NCBI GenBank assembly: GCA_000697335.1
Contig: JNEM01014971.1
Location: 1 to 16,530, forward strand
DNA length: 16,530 nucleotides
Direction of reading: 5' to 3'
Source: Conidiobolus incongruus B7586
Taxonomy: Eukaryota; Entomophthoromycota; Entomophthoromycetes; Entomophthorales; Conidiobolaceae
The number at the start of each line of letters is the position of its first letter. Positions within the stretch are counted from its first letter, which is position 1. The notes beneath the pieces were generated by a model, which was given only the letters and a program-made list of their open reading frames with translations, was not told the DNA's origin and searched no databases. Below are positions 1 through 10,191 of the stretch, in pieces. The translations under genes were made by a program, and so were the position numbers.

Positions 1-121
1 TATATATATTAAAAATATATAATTTTTTATTAACTTTGTATATATTTATTTATTTCAAATTAATAATATGTTTAAAAAATCAGAAATTAAAAAATTTCCC
101 ATTATTTTAAATTCAAGGTAA
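1..121 (-). mobile_element. Mariner-like transposon copy C, one terminal end only
   Basis: This is the transposase-start end of the same element as copies A and B further right. Read inward on the minus strand from position 121, it begins TTACCTTGAATTTAAAATAA, nearly identical to the right end of copy B. The similarity runs on through the shared hairpin block GAAATT-AAAA-AATTTC and the TA-rich stretch at positions 1-10. The dinucleotide TA directly follows the end at 122-123, as expected for a Tc1/mariner insertion. The rest of the element lies outside the window, so its length and completeness cannot be judged. No coding sequence is visible in this part. Confidence 0.75.
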
Positions 122-123
122 TA

Positions 124-948
124 ATATCAATTATTTTTTTCCTTCATAAAAACATTAATATATATTTATAATGAATAATATATACTCAATTTAGAAGATA
201 TTAAATAATATCTAAGTTGTCTTTATTTTCCACATCATTTTCAAGATTATTTTAATAAATTGTTCAAATTTTATTAAAATAATAAAATCAGTATATAATG
301 CTAATATTATAAATTAAATAAATTTAATTTGGAAATACAATAATGAGGCTCTTAAACATTTATTAAGGCATGAACTTGAGTTTTAAACATTATAATGTAT
401 TCAAATTAACAATGAAATAATAAAATATATATCAAAATCAACACCCTATTATCTTTAATAATTCAAATTCCAGTTATTTTATATAACTGGTATCATCACA
501 TTATATTTTATCTGATTGATAAATATAAATATATTGAAAATAATCTAATGTTTTATTTTATTTTATTTAAAGCTATTTAAAAAGGTAATTAACATAGCAA
601 ATATTGATTTTTGATTAAATTTACTAATGTGGCATTAAAATTTGATTAAATAATATTATCAGAGGTGTTAATCAAGTAAATAATCATCTATTATGTAAAT
701 TCAAATAATTTTATTCATATTTTTCAAATTTCTAGTAAATTACAATAAACACCAAGAGTTTTATACAGTGCAGGTAAGGAATATAACGTATAATACACTT
801 ATTCAATGATATTAATATTATCTAGAATTCAATTTGGTAATAAATTAAATAAAATTATAACTTGGAAATATGGTATATGTTAAAAATATTCAAGGAAAAT
901 AAAGGTCGATAACATTTATTTAATATTTAACCCTAAAATATTAAAAGT
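124..948. other. AT-rich spacer, no gene seen
   Basis: About 0.8 kb of AT-rich sequence between transposon copy C and the 3' end of the PBI2-like gene. No open frame of useful length, no tRNA-like fold and no repeat shared with the rest of the window was recognised. A tttatt at 915-920 reads as AATAAA on the minus strand about 30 nt past the inhibitor stop codon and could be its poly(A) signal, although such hexamers are common by chance in DNA of this composition. Confidence 0.5.
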
Positions 949-1340
949 TTACTGAATTTTAACTTCTTGGTCGGGTTCAATAGAATCGACATCGGGGTGT
1001 GAATCTAAAACGTCTAAATTTTGTTGGTTAATTTAAATTTAATAATATTTGAAATTTGATACTTACTAACATGGTCTTCAGGAAAGCTAGCAGCAAAACC
1101 CTTTAAAACAGCGTCATATCTGTGATGAATTTTACCTCCTAATAAATTAAATAAATATAAAGTAGAAAAGTATTGAAGTAAAGTTATTACCTTGAGATTC
1201 AATATCTTTAATATGTTGCTCAATTACATCATTAGATGCATTATCTTTATAAGATACAATGAATTTCTTATGGTCTATAAAAAAGAATGGAATTTAACAT
1301 TAATTTGATTTTATTAATATACTATTGAATTACTAGTCAT
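949..1340 (-). CDS. PBI2: I9-family proteinase B inhibitor, PBI2-like (4 exons, 75 aa)
   Basis: Spliced gene on the minus strand: exons 1340-1334, 1274-1191, 1138-1067 and 1013-949. The three introns are 59, 52 and 53 bp, all GT...AG (donors GTAATT, GTAATA, GTAAGT), with phases 1, 1, 1. The product is 75 residues, the same length as yeast Pbi2. It starts MTNHKKFIVSYKDN, followed by a segment around GGKIHHRYDAVLKGFAASFP (residues 31-50), and ends in SHPDVDSIEPDQEVKIQ. This is the inhibitor I9 fold also used as the propeptide of subtilisin-like proteases. Here it stands alone, with a stop codon straight after the domain and no protease domain, so an inhibitor is the better call. There is no signal peptide. 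Yeast Pbi2 inhibits the vacuolar protease B and, with thioredoxin, supports vacuole fusion; that role here is inferred from the family. The 7-nt first exon (ATG ACT A) was chosen because it restores frame and gives the family-like N-terminus. Confidence 0.88.
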
Positions 1341-3759
1341 TATAAATTTTGAATTTAATAGATATCTTTTGATAATTTAAAAATTTAATCAATTTTTTTG
1401 ACATAAATTGACTATTTATACTAAATCATATTTTGTCATTTGATTGATGACATCATATTATGATCATTTGATTAAATTTGGTTAAATTTTTACGTAATAT
1501 TTTTAACTAAATAATTCAAGTTTTTAAAATTAATATAAGCAATTGTTAATAGATTTGAATTGATAGTAAATTAATTAATTGTTAAAATAAAATTGTTTTT
1601 ATAATGGGTCTTTGATGCATAAATAATAAACTCAGTAATTTTATTTATCATTATTATGAATTTATAGTATTTGTCAGATGCAATATGTATCAAATATTTT
1701 ATCAATTTTAATGTTAGAGTTATACTATCAAAATATCAATGATATATCAAGATCAAACAATTAAATGTTGAAATGAATATAATATATAAAAACTATCTGA
1801 TAATAATTAATGTTATTAGACACAAAATTTTTCAATGCATGAATTTAAAAAACTATAATTTATTATAATCGCTATTCATTTATTAATGAATCATTTGAAA
1901 TGAAAATTATTGCTATTTATACTATTATATAGTTAAAATTTATTATATTTTATGTAATTTGAATTTATATTAAGCACTTAATAAATAGCAATATTAATAT
2001 ATGGAAGAATATGATTATTTTACATTTGTCACTTTTAAGTAACCCTGATCAAAGATCTGATTACTTTTGTTGAAAAGATTAATATTATATAATATTTATT
2101 TCAATTTTTTAGTGTATTGTTAGTCTATCTTACACTGAAGTGAATAAATCATTATTATAATCCTACTCTTAGTTAAATAATCACTATTACAAATATCAAC
2201 AAAAAATATCAAATATATAAATAATATGAAAATACTCATATAAATTGGATTGGAATATTTGTAGGAGGTCCATTCCTGGGTTTCAATACAAATGATTCAC
2301 GTGTTTGTCATAAAAGATATATTTTATAACATGTACTATAATGTTGTCAAATAATATATTTTTAAACTCGAAATAATCTAACTTTAATAAGAGTAATAGT
2401 CGATCATGAAAATATGATGACAATATTATCAAATTTTAAATTGAAATTTCAAAAATAATTATTTGATATTTTCATATGTTTTGATTATGAAATCTAATAA
2501 TATTAATCTAATAATTTTACAAATAAATTATTTTTATAATAATAATAATAATAATTTAATTCTTTTTTTAATTTTAAAAAATTCAAAATAAATTAACAAA
2601 TTTTAGATTTCATGTTATTATTTAATATTATTAAAATTTTACCAAGATGATAAGTTGGAGAGAAATTATATTTATTTTTATTTTATTATTAACTTTTAAT
2701 AGCATAATATCAAGTATGAATATATGCAAAATTGAAGATTGTTAAAATTCGAAATAATAGTAATAATGGAAAATATCAAAGTTTCAATTAAGTTGTTTAA
2801 TCTGGACAGTAAAGTTTGCAATATTTTATACTAATATTATTCTTAAGTGAATTTTAAACCAATATGGTTTTTTTAAATCAGTAATTATAAGCAACCTATG
2901 TATGATAGAAATTTTATATAGTTAGTTTATTATACCACGATTTTTTATTGAAAAAATATAAATAATAAAAAGAATACTTTTGCATTTCAAAATTAAGCGT
3001 CCATCTCAATTGGATAGTTAAGGCAGTACTATTTGTTAGATTATATCATTCACTGAATCAACTATTTAAATAATTTACTATAACTATCTTTATTGAAATA
3101 AACTTATAATGAATCACAACTATACAGATGAGTATTGATAAAATTAAATAATTAAAATTTAATTGGAATATTAATGTTTATATAATATTATAAATATAAA
3201 TTCTTTGGAAATTTTCATTAAATACTTCTTATGGTTCGTTAATTGATTATATAAAATAGTATTTATATTTTAGATTCAATATATTCAATTTAACAAGTAC
3301 TAAACAATTCATATTTTCATTACAATCATGACTAATAATTAATTAATTTATGTTACAGTGTTCTAATTACATGGCATCATGAACCAGAGTACATATAAAT
3401 TATGCAAAATTAACCTAAATAACTTGAAATTAAAATTTGTACTAAATTTTAATAGATATTAGATAATCAACTCTTTATTGGATAAAGCTATTGAGAATAA
3501 AGGTTAAATAAAATGATAAGCTTGAAAAGCATCTATTAATTAAAATATTAACGTGAGATAGATTAAATTAATCAAGTTTTATAAAACATATATATATATA
3601 TATATATATATGATGGAGATAGCTTATGGAGTCAAATGATAATATCTAAAGGTATTTATGATTGATGTATTAAAATAATGAGATAAGATGAAGTTGTAAA
3701 AATATATAATAAACCAGTCACATAAATGAATTTGGAATGTTCGAGGTGAAAAGGTAAAA
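1341..3759. other. 2.4-kb AT-rich spacer, no gene recognised
   Basis: The longest gene-free stretch in the window. It holds an (AT)n microsatellite at 3588-3611 and an AAT-type run near 2535-2555. A slightly GC-richer patch near 2262-2305 and a patch at 2996-3035 with a tRNA-like A-box appearance were examined, but neither supports a gene. The part just right of 1340 should contain the promoter of the PBI2-like gene. A near-palindromic TGACATCA at 1448-1455, resembling an ATF/CREB site, is the only motif noticed there and may be chance. Confidence 0.5.
3588..3611. repeat. (AT)n microsatellite
   Basis: An uninterrupted alternating AT tract of about 24 bp lies roughly 150 bp beyond the stop codon of the SYF2-like gene. 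It is simple-sequence DNA and could vary in length between strains. Confidence 0.85.
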
Positions 3760-5940
3760 TTACAGCGCCGTGCCTCGTTCGAAACTTTCGCGAATTTCTT
3801 CCGTGTGTTGGTCGTAAGCTCGAGCAATTTTTTGGTTGAATTTTTGGTTACGGTCATTGATATAATTGATTTCATCATCCTCGTTAACTTTGCGATGCTT
3901 GGAAGATTGAGAGCGCGCAGCCTGCTCTTGTTTGACAAATTGAGCAAGACGGTCGACCGATTCGCTGGAAGGAGGATGGAAGGTGTGGGGTCCATAGATG
4001 ACATTAGTGGGTCGGTTAACATGAGTATGACTTGATGTGATACGGTGTTCATAATTAGGTGAGTGAGTGTAGCCAGAGCCAGAAGTGGAAGAGGATATAT
4101 TCGATTGACTCATGTTTTGTTGATAGGCAGCTAAATTAGGTTTAATCGAATTGGTTAAACGATCATATTTCTTCTGAGCAGCTTGAGCATAATCTACAAA
4201 AATTAAAATAAATAAGAATAAATCAAGATTGAAAGTAAAATATATTACCTGTAAAACCATTTTGAGCACGCTCACTTTTAAGAGCTTGCTTCTCATCCCA
4301 TTTCTCAACAGATTCGACAGAATAATTCCAGTATTGGCTTCTTTCATAATTCTCTCCCCTCTCTTCAGCTTCCTAAAGCAGAATAAACATATTGATATAA
4401 TTATGTATGAATATAAACTTACAGTTTTTTCTAATAGTTTTTTAGCTTCTTCATATTTTCTCTGATATTTGGCTTCAAGCTTGGGGTTGACTAAACTTCT
4501 TTCATGTTCTAGCATCATTTCCTTATGATTCTCTTGAGATGAGCGATTCTAATAACGAAGATTCTATATGAATTGATAATATATAATAAATAACACATGC
4601 TAATAATTACCATTCTCATTTTAAGCTCTTGGAATTTCTCAAGTCTAGATTTTAAGTCCTTGGAGTTGAATTCAAAGTTGACGACCTTGTTGGACTCTGG
4701 GACGAAGCGCACTTCATCTGGACGATCAGAAACAATGCATTTTGCTATAGTGGAAAATAAACAATTAGGATTTTTTGCAAGATGTTTTTGTTTATGATAG
4801 GCGGTGTTGTTGATGTGATGATGGAATTTGGAAGTATCCCTTTTGCGATTCGTTGTTGATGTATTACTATTGACTCGGGCTTCTTTCTTACTACCAACTG
4901 TTTGAATTGAATCAGTTGGTGGAAATAGCACTTTTAAAATCAAAAAATAATAGAAAAGTGAAAAGTTTAATTACCTGATTCTGTTTCTGCTTCTGTTTCC
5001 TTAGATATATCCGCTTTTTCTGTAGTTTGTTCTGTTTTAGCATCTATTTAATTGGTGATATATATATATTAATAATTATTGGTAACAATTTGCAGAGTTT
5101 TTATTCTCACCATTAGTAAGAGCAGGTTGTTTGGCTTCAGAATCATCCTTAACAGGTTCAGTAGTCTATTAAAAAATTAGAAAAAAATCAGGGCTAAATA
5201 TAAAAATAATTTTGAATTTACATTTTCTGATTCGGTGTTTTTACATTCTTCTATTCCAGCTGGTAAAGTAAGGTCATTTGTTGTGTTGGTGGGTTTTAAA
5301 GGATTCTACATAGAAAAATGAATAAAATTATGAATAAATAGAGAAATCAAAATACCTCTTTCTCAACACCTGAATCTGGGGAGGTTTTAATTTTCACAGG
5401 ACTATCGGTATGCTGAAGTTTTAATTTTTCAGACGTTTCAACGGGTTCGTTTTCATTATCATTGTTGTTCTCAGTTGATTGTTCATTGTTCATTTCAGTT
5501 ATCTCAGATTCTTGTTTTACATTTTCACTTGTAATGGTTTCTTCGTCAATGGAGGTTTTAGGCTTTTTAACAGGAACCATGTTCTGAATATCTTGCTCTT
5601 CGTCAGTTTCATTTTCTGAAAGTTCTTTTGGCGAAGCTTTTGAATTGGTAGAATTTTTATCTGATTTAATATCCTTATCCTTGGCTTCACGAGAGCGTAA
5701 ACTAGCTCTCCTCTTGTTAGAAGGTTCTGGAGCGTCGGAACCACTGTCATTATTTTCTTCTTTGTCACTTTGTTTATCCCGTGTTGAAGCTCTAGTGGAG
5801 CGCAAATTAGAAATTACTTCTTTAGCACTTTTTCTGATAGTTTTAGGTTTTGAAGTTTTGGCATTGACAGTTGTAGGCTGTGTATTAGTATCTTTAGTGG
5901 ACTTAGTTTGACCGCGGGAAGAACGACGTGGAGGCGCCAT
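3760..5940 (-). CDS. SYF2: SYF2-like pre-mRNA splicing factor with long N-terminal extension (8 exons, 598 aa)
   Basis: Exons, minus strand: 5940-5356, 5305-5222, 5165-5111, 5043-4975, 4930-4611, 4548-4423, 4372-4249, 4193-3760. The seven GT...AG introns are 44-67 bp (phases 0,0,1,1,0,0,1), and the chain stays open for 599 codons including the stop. Residues from about 356 on are a complete SYF2 core: LEKFQELKMRM, RGENYERSQYWNYSVESVEKW (in two parts near 418-438), DYAQAAQKKYDRL (from 455), and a C-terminus containing NDRNQKFNQK and RESFERGTAL. SYF2 belongs to the Prp19-associated spliceosome and acts in the nucleus on the catalytic spliceosome. The core alone is about 243 residues, the usual full length of SYF2. 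The first roughly 355 residues are extra: low-complexity, rich in S, T, K, E and N, beginning MAPPRRSSRG with basic clusters that could act as nuclear localisation signals. Exon 5 has no in-frame Met before the core, so the core cannot start there by itself. A fusion of two genes or a mis-chained upstream gene cannot be excluded. Confidence 0.88.
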
Positions 5941-6701
5941 GAATAATAATGTTAGATAAAAGAATTATTGAAGTTGAATTGAATATATCAAATTAGTTAA
6001 GATTTCAATTTGACAATTTGTAATTCTTGAATTGAGCTATATTTATTTATCAATTGAATATGGGATCAAAAAAAAATTAATTGTGGTAATTTGTGAAATT
6101 TTATTACTCCGTAAAAATGGTTCATATAAAAACCCTTATATGAAACAATTCAAATTTTTGACTAATATGGATAAATTGTCAATTCTTGCAATAAATAAAT
6201 TATATAACAAAGAAATTATATTTATACATGATATATATATATTATTATCATCATCATCAATAGACCCAAATAATAAGTTTAGAGTATAAATTAATTAATA
6301 TAAAGAGTTTGAATAATATTAATATAATTTTTAATTTATATAATATTAAGAATTATTTGAAGGTATTTGACCTTTTAAATAAATTCAAATTCTAGTATGT
6401 AAATCTATTTGCTTTAATTTGAAAATAAAATATTTTCGTTAAATTATTAATAGAGTGCAATATATTAAATTACTTTAAAAATGCTATATCGAAAAATTAT
6501 AATATATAAAAAGCTATTTCCTTTAATTCTGATTTGCTATATCTCAATAATCTTTGAAAAATCACTATAAATTTGATATTAATAACGAGGCCAAAAAAGA
6601 TTTATATGGGCTATTAGTTATGTGATTATAATGTAAAATGTCAAATTATATTACAGCAATTATTAAAACAATTCAATTCTTAATTGATCTATTTGATAAA
6701 G
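5941..6701. other. Spacer with likely promoter of the SYF2-like gene
   Basis: AT-rich spacer between the start of the SYF2-like gene and the 3' end of the unrecognised gene. The only structure noted is a perfect 9-bp inverted repeat at 6121-6144. A plus-strand open frame of 85 codons at 6032-6289 has the I/K/L/N-rich composition expected of random AT-rich DNA, with no recognisable domain, so it is not called as a gene. Confidence 0.5.
6121..6144. repeat. Perfect 9-bp inverted repeat with 6-nt loop
   Basis: Arms TTCATATAA (6121-6129) and TTATATGAA (6136-6144) are exact reverse complements around the loop AAACCC. The site lies about 180 bp upstream of the SYF2-like start codon, in the probable promoter. 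It could be a dimeric factor site or a hairpin. Short AT palindromes are frequent in DNA of this composition, so function is unproven. Confidence 0.5.
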
Positions 6702-8081
6702 TTAATTAATATAAGCTATAACGTCAGTACCCAAGTTAATAAATGCTTCCAAATGCTGGATATTGATCAATTTGAGAATATCTTCTTGATTCTGCTTCCT
6801 GATCTTAACTGGCAATATAAAGAAATTTTCAATTCTTGTACTTTGTAAATAGATTGAGCAATAAACCTTATGTTTATTGAATTCGATCACTTGAAATGGA
6901 CACATCTCACAATTCATGAAAAAATCCACTTGAGATTTAGAAATGTGATTTTTTTGGATTGTTATTTGATAATTCTCAATGTCAAGCAAGAATGATTTTA
7001 CTCGATTCAGTTCTTTAATTTCAATAAATGGATAGTTTATCCAAACTAATTTTTCATTGCTGATAATTTGAATTGAGTCTACAAATGGCTGAATGTATTC
7101 TTCATATTCTAATGGGATAGAGTTTAATTTAGCTAATATCTGAATTTTGATATCGTTTCGTTGAAAAATATTTGGACAAGTTCTAGAGAAAATAGTGAAA
7201 TCTTGGTTAACAATATTAGGCTTTCGAATCACTATATCACCATCAACAGGGAGTTGGATATTAAAACAGAACGCTTTCCCGTCACAAATGAAACAACAAT
7301 CTAGAAGAATATACTCATTCATGCGGATATCGAAAACTTTGCCTCTCTTTTTTAGCATATCTATTAATCTATGAATATTAACATCAGAGAAGTCCAAGTA
7401 TTCCGAAAAATTGAGGTCTTCACTTTCTGCCAATATAGTATTAAGACGGTTTGAATCGATCTTATTATTTACTGGGAAGATTTCGGTATATAAATACCCT
7501 ATAGTTAAGTTTAACTTCAAAATTCCTTTCCAGAATATTAGTCCATTTAAAATTGATTTGATGCTATTTATAGTATATTTGAATTGATTTTTCGCTGCTT
7601 CAACTAGGATATTTTGTAATTTACCATAATGTTCAAAACTTTGGAACCTTTGAACTTGTTTTAGAATTAGGATTCCATTTTCTTTCAGCATCAAATTAAT
7701 TGATTTGATATCAATATTTGTTTGAAATGCAGAAAAGTCTATTAGCATATTGTTTTCAAACTTGGATGCATGAACAAAATAAAAGCAAAATGCCTCAACG
7801 TATTTGGAAGAAGTATAATAATCTTGCGAGTGTTGAGACACCAACATGAGCCAGTTTTCTTTAAACCAAATCAGTACGCGATATTTTTCAATAAGAAATT
7901 GTAAATATGAGAATGCCAATACAATATCAAAGCGGGATAATTGATCTTCTCCAAAATAAATACAGCGTTGATATTTTGGGTACTCAGGTGCAATGTTGGG
8001 TAATAGGGATTTTTGAGAGTTCAAATGAATTCGATGAGTTGATTTATCATGCAATATCAAACTTTTTTGTACTAACCTCAT
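6702..8081 (-). CDS. Unrecognised protein, about 459 aa
   Basis: A single long open frame on the minus strand, ending in a TAA-type stop at 6702. I do not recognise the product. The protein is rich in hydrophobic residues and has patches such as LIWFKENWLMLV, LLDCCFICDGKAFCFNIQLP and FFMNCEMCPFQVIEF. These look like buried beta strands of a soluble globular protein: no signal peptide or clear transmembrane segment is seen, and the Cys residues do not form an obvious zinc-binding pattern. Codon use is coding-like compared with the flanking spacer, and no plausible intron is needed. The start is uncertain. The in-frame ATG at 8081 is used here, although the frame is open to about 8123. An out-of-frame ATG at 8092 has a better context (A at -3, G at +4) and is followed by a GTTAGT that could be a donor, so a short first exon is possible. 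The layout of its C-terminal half faintly recalls Mediator MED1, but too weakly for a call. Confidence 0.75.
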   Translation of the reverse strand: MRLVQKSLILHDKSTHRIHLNSQKSLLPNIAPEYPKYQRCIYFGEDQLSRFDIVLAFSYLQFLIEKYRVLIWFKENWLMLVSQHSQDYYTSSKYVEAFCFYFVHASKFENNMLIDFSAFQTNIDIKSINLMLKENGILILKQVQRFQSFEHYGKLQNILVEAAKNQFKYTINSIKSILNGLIFWKGILKLNLTIGYLYTEIFPVNNKIDSNRLNTILAESEDLNFSEYLDFSDVNIHRLIDMLKKRGKVFDIRMNEYILLDCCFICDGKAFCFNIQLPVDGDIVIRKPNIVNQDFTIFSRTCPNIFQRNDIKIQILAKLNSIPLEYEEYIQPFVDSIQIISNEKLVWINYPFIEIKELNRVKSFLLDIENYQITIQKNHISKSQVDFFMNCEMCPFQVIEFNKHKVYCSIYLQSTRIENFFILPVKIRKQNQEDILKLINIQHLEAFINLGTDVIAYIN

Positions 8082-8123
8082 TGAGCTCCATCGTTTAGAT
8101 TTTTTTTGACTAAAATTGTGCAA

Positions 8124-9136
8124 AATCTCGAAAAATTTTAAAAAATGGCCATTATTCAGATTGGGAAGTAAATTAAATATCTAATCCAAATTAATATTAT
8201 GAATTTATTAAACGGCTAATAAATTACATTAAATTCTTTATCAAAGTTAATTGTTACATTGAATATCTGAGATAAATGGAGGATAACATTTGATATTTGC
8301 TCATCTCGAATATTTAAATTCTATATAATGTTTCAGTTACAGTATTTTTTGTACATCAAAAGTAGTGTGTTACCTTCCAATTGATATCATTTATATTCAA
8401 TTTCATTCTGAATTATAAAGTTGAAATAAATAGAGACTAGAAAGTGTCTAAATAATTTTTATACATTTAATAAATGCAAAATTATTGAGTCATCGTTGTA
8501 AAAATATGTTATCATTAAAAATATAAATTATATAATTATTTTATTTCAATCTAATATTGAATATCAATGGACTATATATTAATCAATCCATATATATTAT
8601 AGATTTTACTATTAATAAACTTTACTAAAATATTATATCAATATATCTATTTATAATCCATAAATTAGGGGAAGTTAAAGTTTGAAAAAATCAATTTTTT
8701 TCAATTAAATTTATATGCTAACAAATTTAGATTACGAATTATAATAATGATTATGAAAAAAATAATAATTAAAACTACTTAAAATATCAATGAGTGTAGA
8801 TAAACTAATTACATTTAATTGTATTTGTGTTAGTATCAAATGATTGATTTTTGATACATATATTTAATTAAAGTTAACTAAATATCTCCATTTTAACCAA
8901 TATATTTTTCAATATATAATCAAATATAATATTCAAAAAGGTTGGTTTTGTTTAACAACTGGATAATTTAAAAATTCTAATATATTTATTTTATTAAATA
9001 TAAATATTATGAAAAAGGAATTACTGGGATTAGTAAAATATGATTTTTAATGCTAATTTATATAATATGAGGATAATCTATTGTTCTATGGAATGGATAT
9101 TAGATATTACAAATATATCTGATCTAATTTAAAATA
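8124..9136. other. 1-kb AT-rich spacer, no gene seen
   Basis: AT-rich sequence between the unrecognised gene and the 3' end of the G-patch gene. No open frame, RNA gene or shared repeat was found. It presumably carries the promoter of the unrecognised gene at its left end and the 3' untranslated region of the G-patch gene at its right end. Confidence 0.5.
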
Positions 9137-10191
9137 CTATTCTTTTGGTTTCTTTTTATCCTTTTCAGATTTGTCTTTTTTGTCTTTCTTTTCTTTCTTT
9201 TCTTTAAATTTCTTGGAACTATTTTTGGTTAGGGGAGATAAATCATTAATAGGCGATGCAGATGAAGGGTTTTCTTGGTGTATTTGAGAAGTACTCGTAG
9301 TATCAGAATCCGAAGTCATAACCTTAGATTTCCTTTCTTTCTTATTCTTCTTTTCTTTCTTTTCCTTTTTGGGTCGTTTGGGTGAAAGATTTGAAGTTTC
9401 TGCTTCTGATGAAGCATTTGGGGGATCTTGAGACATGGAATCAGATGTACGTTTGATCTTTCCGCTTTGATCAAATCGTGCACCTCTACGAGCAGTACGT
9501 CTACCACATTTTTCAAATAACTCTTCATCAGTTAATTTTGTCAAAAATTTACTAAAATATCAGTTAAAATCAATGGAATCCATATAACATCATGATAATA
9601 ATTACTCGTCGGCATTCATGTTAGTAAACTGTCCTTTAACGAAAAAGCTATACAAAGCTTTTTTAACATTCTTTTGAGAATCATTTAACACTCTGGCAGT
9701 GATAATGGTATCAGGATCAACTTTATTGGTTGGATTTTCGATACTTATTATCCCCACTCTGTTGACTCCTTGACTCAATATATCCTTTTCTTTACTCTCA
9801 ACTTTGATTTGATCCTACAGTATTGAACCTTAATTAACATTATTAACATATCATTTATCTTATTTACATACATCTTCGTTTTTATCTACAATGACATTGG
9901 ACGAAACTTTGTTATAAATATGATCCCACCAAGGGAAATCAAAATTAGTATTGGTAGCACCAATCTAATTGGAAAATTTAACATCGAATTCAAGTACTAA
10001 ATGATTATATTATATCTACCCCATTGGTATCATTTTTCTTAGTTACAGTAATGGATCTTCTAATACCTTTCTTATCTTTACCGAGACCTTCACCTCTAAA
10101 TTTAATTAAGAATTTATTATGGATAAAATTAATTATTAAATTACTGTTTCCAACCATATTTTTCCAAATGGGTTTTACCAAAATCGTTCAT
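9137..10191 (-). CDS. GPATCH4: GPATCH4-like G-patch protein (5 exons, 279 aa)
   Basis: Exons, minus strand: 10191-10145, 10095-10020, 9964-9872, 9814-9606, 9551-9137. The introns are 49, 55, 57 and 54 bp, GT...AG, and give an open 280-codon chain including a TAG stop. Residues 1-41 are a G-patch: MNDFGKTHLEKYGWKQGEGL followed by GKDKKGIRRSI. Next comes the WWDHIYN motif (from residue 53), which matches the WWDHVFNK segment of GPATCH4. A later block, KLTDEELFEKCGRRTARRGA (about 147-166), matches the GPATCH4 motif around CGGRTAHKGAR. The last 75 or so residues are a lysine-rich tail (runs of KKEKK and KKDKK type), typical of nucleolar proteins. G-patch proteins bind and activate DEAH-box helicases, and human GPATCH4 is reported to work with DHX15 (yeast Prp43). 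A nucleolar role in rRNA or snRNA maturation is inferred from the family. The start ATG is fixed by the conserved MxxFG..xLxKxGW beginning. No oddities beyond the very short first exon (47 nt). Confidence 0.9.

Noticed and set aside
949-1340. Propeptide of a subtilisin-like protease instead of an inhibitor.
   Set aside because: The I9 domain is followed at once by a stop codon and there is no secretion signal or peptidase S8 domain; the 75-residue length matches stand-alone inhibitors.
1448-1455. TGACATCA, similar to an ATF/CREB or AP-1 site, about 108 bp upstream of the PBI2-like start.
   Set aside because: One mismatch to the palindromic consensus and only eight bases long, so chance occurrence is likely.
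2262-2305. Small GC-richer island (around GGAGGTCCATTCCTGGG) in the long spacer.
   Set aside because: Translated on both strands without a coherent frame or splice partner, and no RNA fold was recognised.
2996-3060. tRNA-like stretch: an A-box-like segment ATCTCAATTGGATAG within a locally GC-richer patch.
   Set aside because: No B-box (GGTTCGANNCC-like), no acceptor stem pairing and no convincing anticodon arm could be found, so a tRNA gene or tRNA-derived SINE is not supported.
6032-6289. Plus-strand open frame of 85 codons.
   Set aside because: Composition (I, K, L, N, Y) is that expected of random AT-rich sequence, there is no domain, and it lies in the promoter region of the SYF2-like gene.
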